A stretch of 64,000 bases of DNA from GCA-002708145 sp045562755 (GTDB lineage Bacteria > Chloroflexota > Dehalococcoidia > Lucifugimonadales > Lucifugimonadaceae). Of the stretch, positions 62,710 to 64,000 are shown one piece after another. Where the stretch lies: positions 62,001-126,000 of the forward strand of contig JBJKVF010000004.1 in assembly GCA_045562755.1 (NCBI GenBank). The letters run 5' to 3'. Every line of letters starts with the position of its first letter. Within the stretch, counting starts at the first letter, position 1. Under the pieces are notes generated by a model. The model was given only the letters and a program-made list of their open reading frames with translations, did no database searches and was not told where the DNA came from. The position numbers were made by a program, and so were the translations under genes.

Positions 62710-63063
62710 ATGGTAAAAATAGAAGCAATCATAAGACCAGAAAAAATGAATGCAGTTATTGATGCTGTCACTGAAGCTGGCGCAACTGGATATCATGTTG
62801 TTAATGTTACTGGTAAAGGAACTCAGCAGGGAGTCGAAGTTATGACTGGTAGAGGCACTACAATGACAACTAGATCAGCATTGCCAAAAACTTTGTTATC
62901 ACTTATTGTAGATGACAAGAAAAAAGATTCTGTTGTAAAAGCACTAATTGAATCTGCAAAATCTGGTAAAGATGGTCAAATCGGTGATGGAAAAATTTTT
63001 ATTTCACCAGTATCAGAAGTTATTAGAGTCCGAACAGGCGAAACTAATGGATCAGCTCTTTAG
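62710..63063 (+). CDS. PII-family signalling protein, non-canonical T-loop
   Basis: 117 residues, normal length. 'VKIEAIIRPEKMNAV' opens the protein and 'GKDGQIGDGKIFISPVSEVIRVRTGE' closes it, both near-canonical PII text including the ATP/effector site. The T-loop (about 37-58) lacks Tyr51: the position is Thr in a Gly/Thr-rich 'TGRGTTMTTRSALP'. Classical uridylylation is therefore not possible. Neighbours are not amtB or glnA, so its target is unknown. GGAG precedes the ATG by 6 bases. Confidence 0.9.
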   Translation: MVKIEAIIRPEKMNAVIDAVTEAGATGYHVVNVTGKGTQQGVEVMTGRGTTMTTRSALPKTLLSLIVDDKKKDSVVKALIESAKSGKDGQIGDGKIFISPVSEVIRVRTGETNGSAL

Positions 63064-63069
63064 TTTTAT

Positions 63070-63873
63070 TTGTTTATATTAATTCCCCCATCAGAAGGAA
63101 AAAATTCTTCTGATGATGAACTAAAATTTTCATTAGAGAAATTATCGTTTAATTCTTTAAATGTTAGTAGAACTAAAATAATTGAATATTTGCGTGAAAA
63201 TAATCTTTCTAGAGAAAATTATGCTTCAATTTTTGATATTTCATCTCGTAATTATGAAAAAATTAATGCAATAAACTCAAAGATTGAAAACTCAAAAGTG
63301 TTATCATCTATTGAAAGGTATACAGGAGTTTTATACGATTATCTTGATTATTCTAATTTAGATGAAGTGGTAAAAAATAAATTTAATAATTCAGTTGTAA
63401 TTTTTTCTGCTCTCTTTGGTTTATTACGCCCAGAGGATAAAATACCAAATTACAAATTAAAAATGGCTACTAAATTATTTGATGAAAAAAAATTATCAAA
63501 ATATTGGAATATAGCTATAACTAGTGTTCTTAAGGAGTTATTGAATGATCAAATAGTTTGTAATTTATTGCCTAATGAATTCATGCTTGCTTTTGATACA
63601 AAAAAAATTACACCAAGGTATGAGCTAACATTTTCATTTTTGCAGGAGAATAAGCTAGGTGAATTAAAATCTATTACTCATTGGACTAAAGCATTAAGAG
63701 GTTCCCTTATAAGATATTTGCTAACGCAAGCGAACAATTTAGACTCTATTGATGAAATAATTTCTATTTCAAAATCTTTTACTAATAAATCTCAGTATGA
63801 ATATTCAAAAAGTTTGTCAAAAATTAATAAAACGGAATGCAAAATAGTATATATTAAGAAAAACGAAAAATAA
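63070..63873 (+). CDS. yaaA: YaaA-family peroxide-stress protein
   Basis: 267 residues from a TTG at 63070. 'ILIPPSEGKN' near residue 3, 'YTGVLYDYLDY', 'SALFGLLRPEDKIPNYKLKM' split around residue 120 and 'THWTKALRGSLIRYL' match YaaA/DUF328. In E. coli YaaA limits intracellular iron and DNA damage during peroxide stress; the molecular activity is not settled. Lies 6 bases after the PII-like gene. Confidence 0.9.
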   Translation: MFILIPPSEGKNSSDDELKFSLEKLSFNSLNVSRTKIIEYLRENNLSRENYASIFDISSRNYEKINAINSKIENSKVLSSIERYTGVLYDYLDYSNLDEVVKNKFNNSVVIFSALFGLLRPEDKIPNYKLKMATKLFDEKKLSKYWNIAITSVLKELLNDQIVCNLLPNEFMLAFDTKKITPRYELTFSFLQENKLGELKSITHWTKALRGSLIRYLLTQANNLDSIDEIISISKSFTNKSQYEYSKSLSKINKTECKIVYIKKNEK

Positions 63874-63887
63874 TAATTCTTTTTTAG

Positions 63888-64000
63888 ATGAATAAAAATA
63901 TCACATACTTTTTTACTTTTAATATTCTTTTTCTTATATTAGTTTCTTGCACACAAAATGATTATAAATCAGTCGATTCAAAGGATAATTTAGATGAAAA
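63888..64000 (+). CDS. Lipoprotein gene, N-terminal part cut by the window end
   Basis: An ATG at 63888 starts an open frame running off the right edge (37 codons visible). It begins with a short basic start, a hydrophobic helix and a lipobox LVSC with Cys21, followed by a polar Asp/Ser/Lys-rich stretch: the usual N-terminus of a bacterial lipoprotein. Fourteen bases after yaaA, with no GGAG-like site. The product cannot be named. Confidence 0.6.
   Translation, partial: MNKNITYFFTFNILFLILVSCTQNDYKSVDSKDNLDE

Noticed and set aside
1..64000. CRISPR array, tRNA or rRNA genes, insertion sequence
   Set aside because: Looked for regular direct repeats with spacers, cloverleaf 3' ends and transposase motifs in the gaps and at gene boundaries; none seen except the tmRNA.

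Overview
This is about 64 kb of AT-rich (roughly 30% G+C by eye), very densely packed bacterial DNA. Genes commonly overlap by 1-17 bases or are separated by a few bases. The look is that of a streamlined free-living bacterium. The mix of genes suggests a marine SAR202 / Dehalococcoidia-like member of the Chloroflexota: LL-diaminopimelate aminotransferase, short HisG with HisZ, a corrinoid methyltransferase set with its reactivating ASKHA protein, an enolase-superfamily dehydratase and a sulfatase. That placement is inferred from gene content and was not tested by any search. No transposase, phage gene, tRNA, rRNA or CRISPR array was seen.

Layout. 1-1955 (+) is the end of a BtuFCD/FecBCD-type metal-chelate ABC importer. 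1956-11855 (-) is a long housekeeping run: tsaC, a degenerate prenyl-synthase homologue, pgk, tpiA, miaA, dapF, dapL, hflX, ctpA, smpB and the tmRNA gene ssrA. 11912-19000 (+) holds a GNAT, guaA, a VOC protein, purD, purB, purC, a DUF3105 protein and purS. 19001-24026 (-) is a histidine operon (hisZ-G-D-C-B). 24108-29479 is a small carbohydrate-acid island (amidohydrolase, aldo/keto reductase and an aldose-epimerase-like protein on -, enolase-superfamily dehydratase and EamA exporter on +) plus a MoaD-like protein. 29481-39638 (-) carries alaS-ruvX-aroE-aroC-aroK-aroB and, upstream, a small membrane protein, rnd, an unknown gene and an MscS channel. 39676-45638 (-) is a peptide/nickel-type ABC importer (binding protein and two permeases, no ATPase genes here) with two downstream oxidoreductases. 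45978-49200 holds an MFS transporter, a frameshifted 2-hydroxyacid dehydrogenase and trhO.

49311-58806 (+) is the most distinctive block: a 'virulence factor'-family protein, a homocysteine S-methyltransferase, two hydrolases (M14-like and M19), an unknown protein, a UroD/MtbA-type methyltransferase, a corrinoid protein, a small four-Cys protein, a ferredoxin-ASKHA corrinoid activator, a 2-hydroxyacid dehydrogenase and a sugar-isomerase-like protein. Together these look like a split, corrinoid-dependent methyl-transfer system, probably ending on homocysteine. There is no MttB-type methylase and no pterin-binding methyltransferase beside it, so the methyl donor is unknown. 58812-64000 has a sulfatase, a 59-residue ORF with palindromic sites at its promoter, a Ni/Co transporter, an isocitrate/isopropylmalate-type dehydrogenase, a PII-like protein, yaaA and the start of a lipoprotein gene.

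Other points of note are a DapF in which both catalytic cysteines are serine, a prenyl-synthase homologue with both Asp-rich motifs broken, a consensus promoter and structured leader before the GC-richer peptide-binding-protein gene, and a tmRNA whose 3' CCA directly abuts a convergent stop codon.
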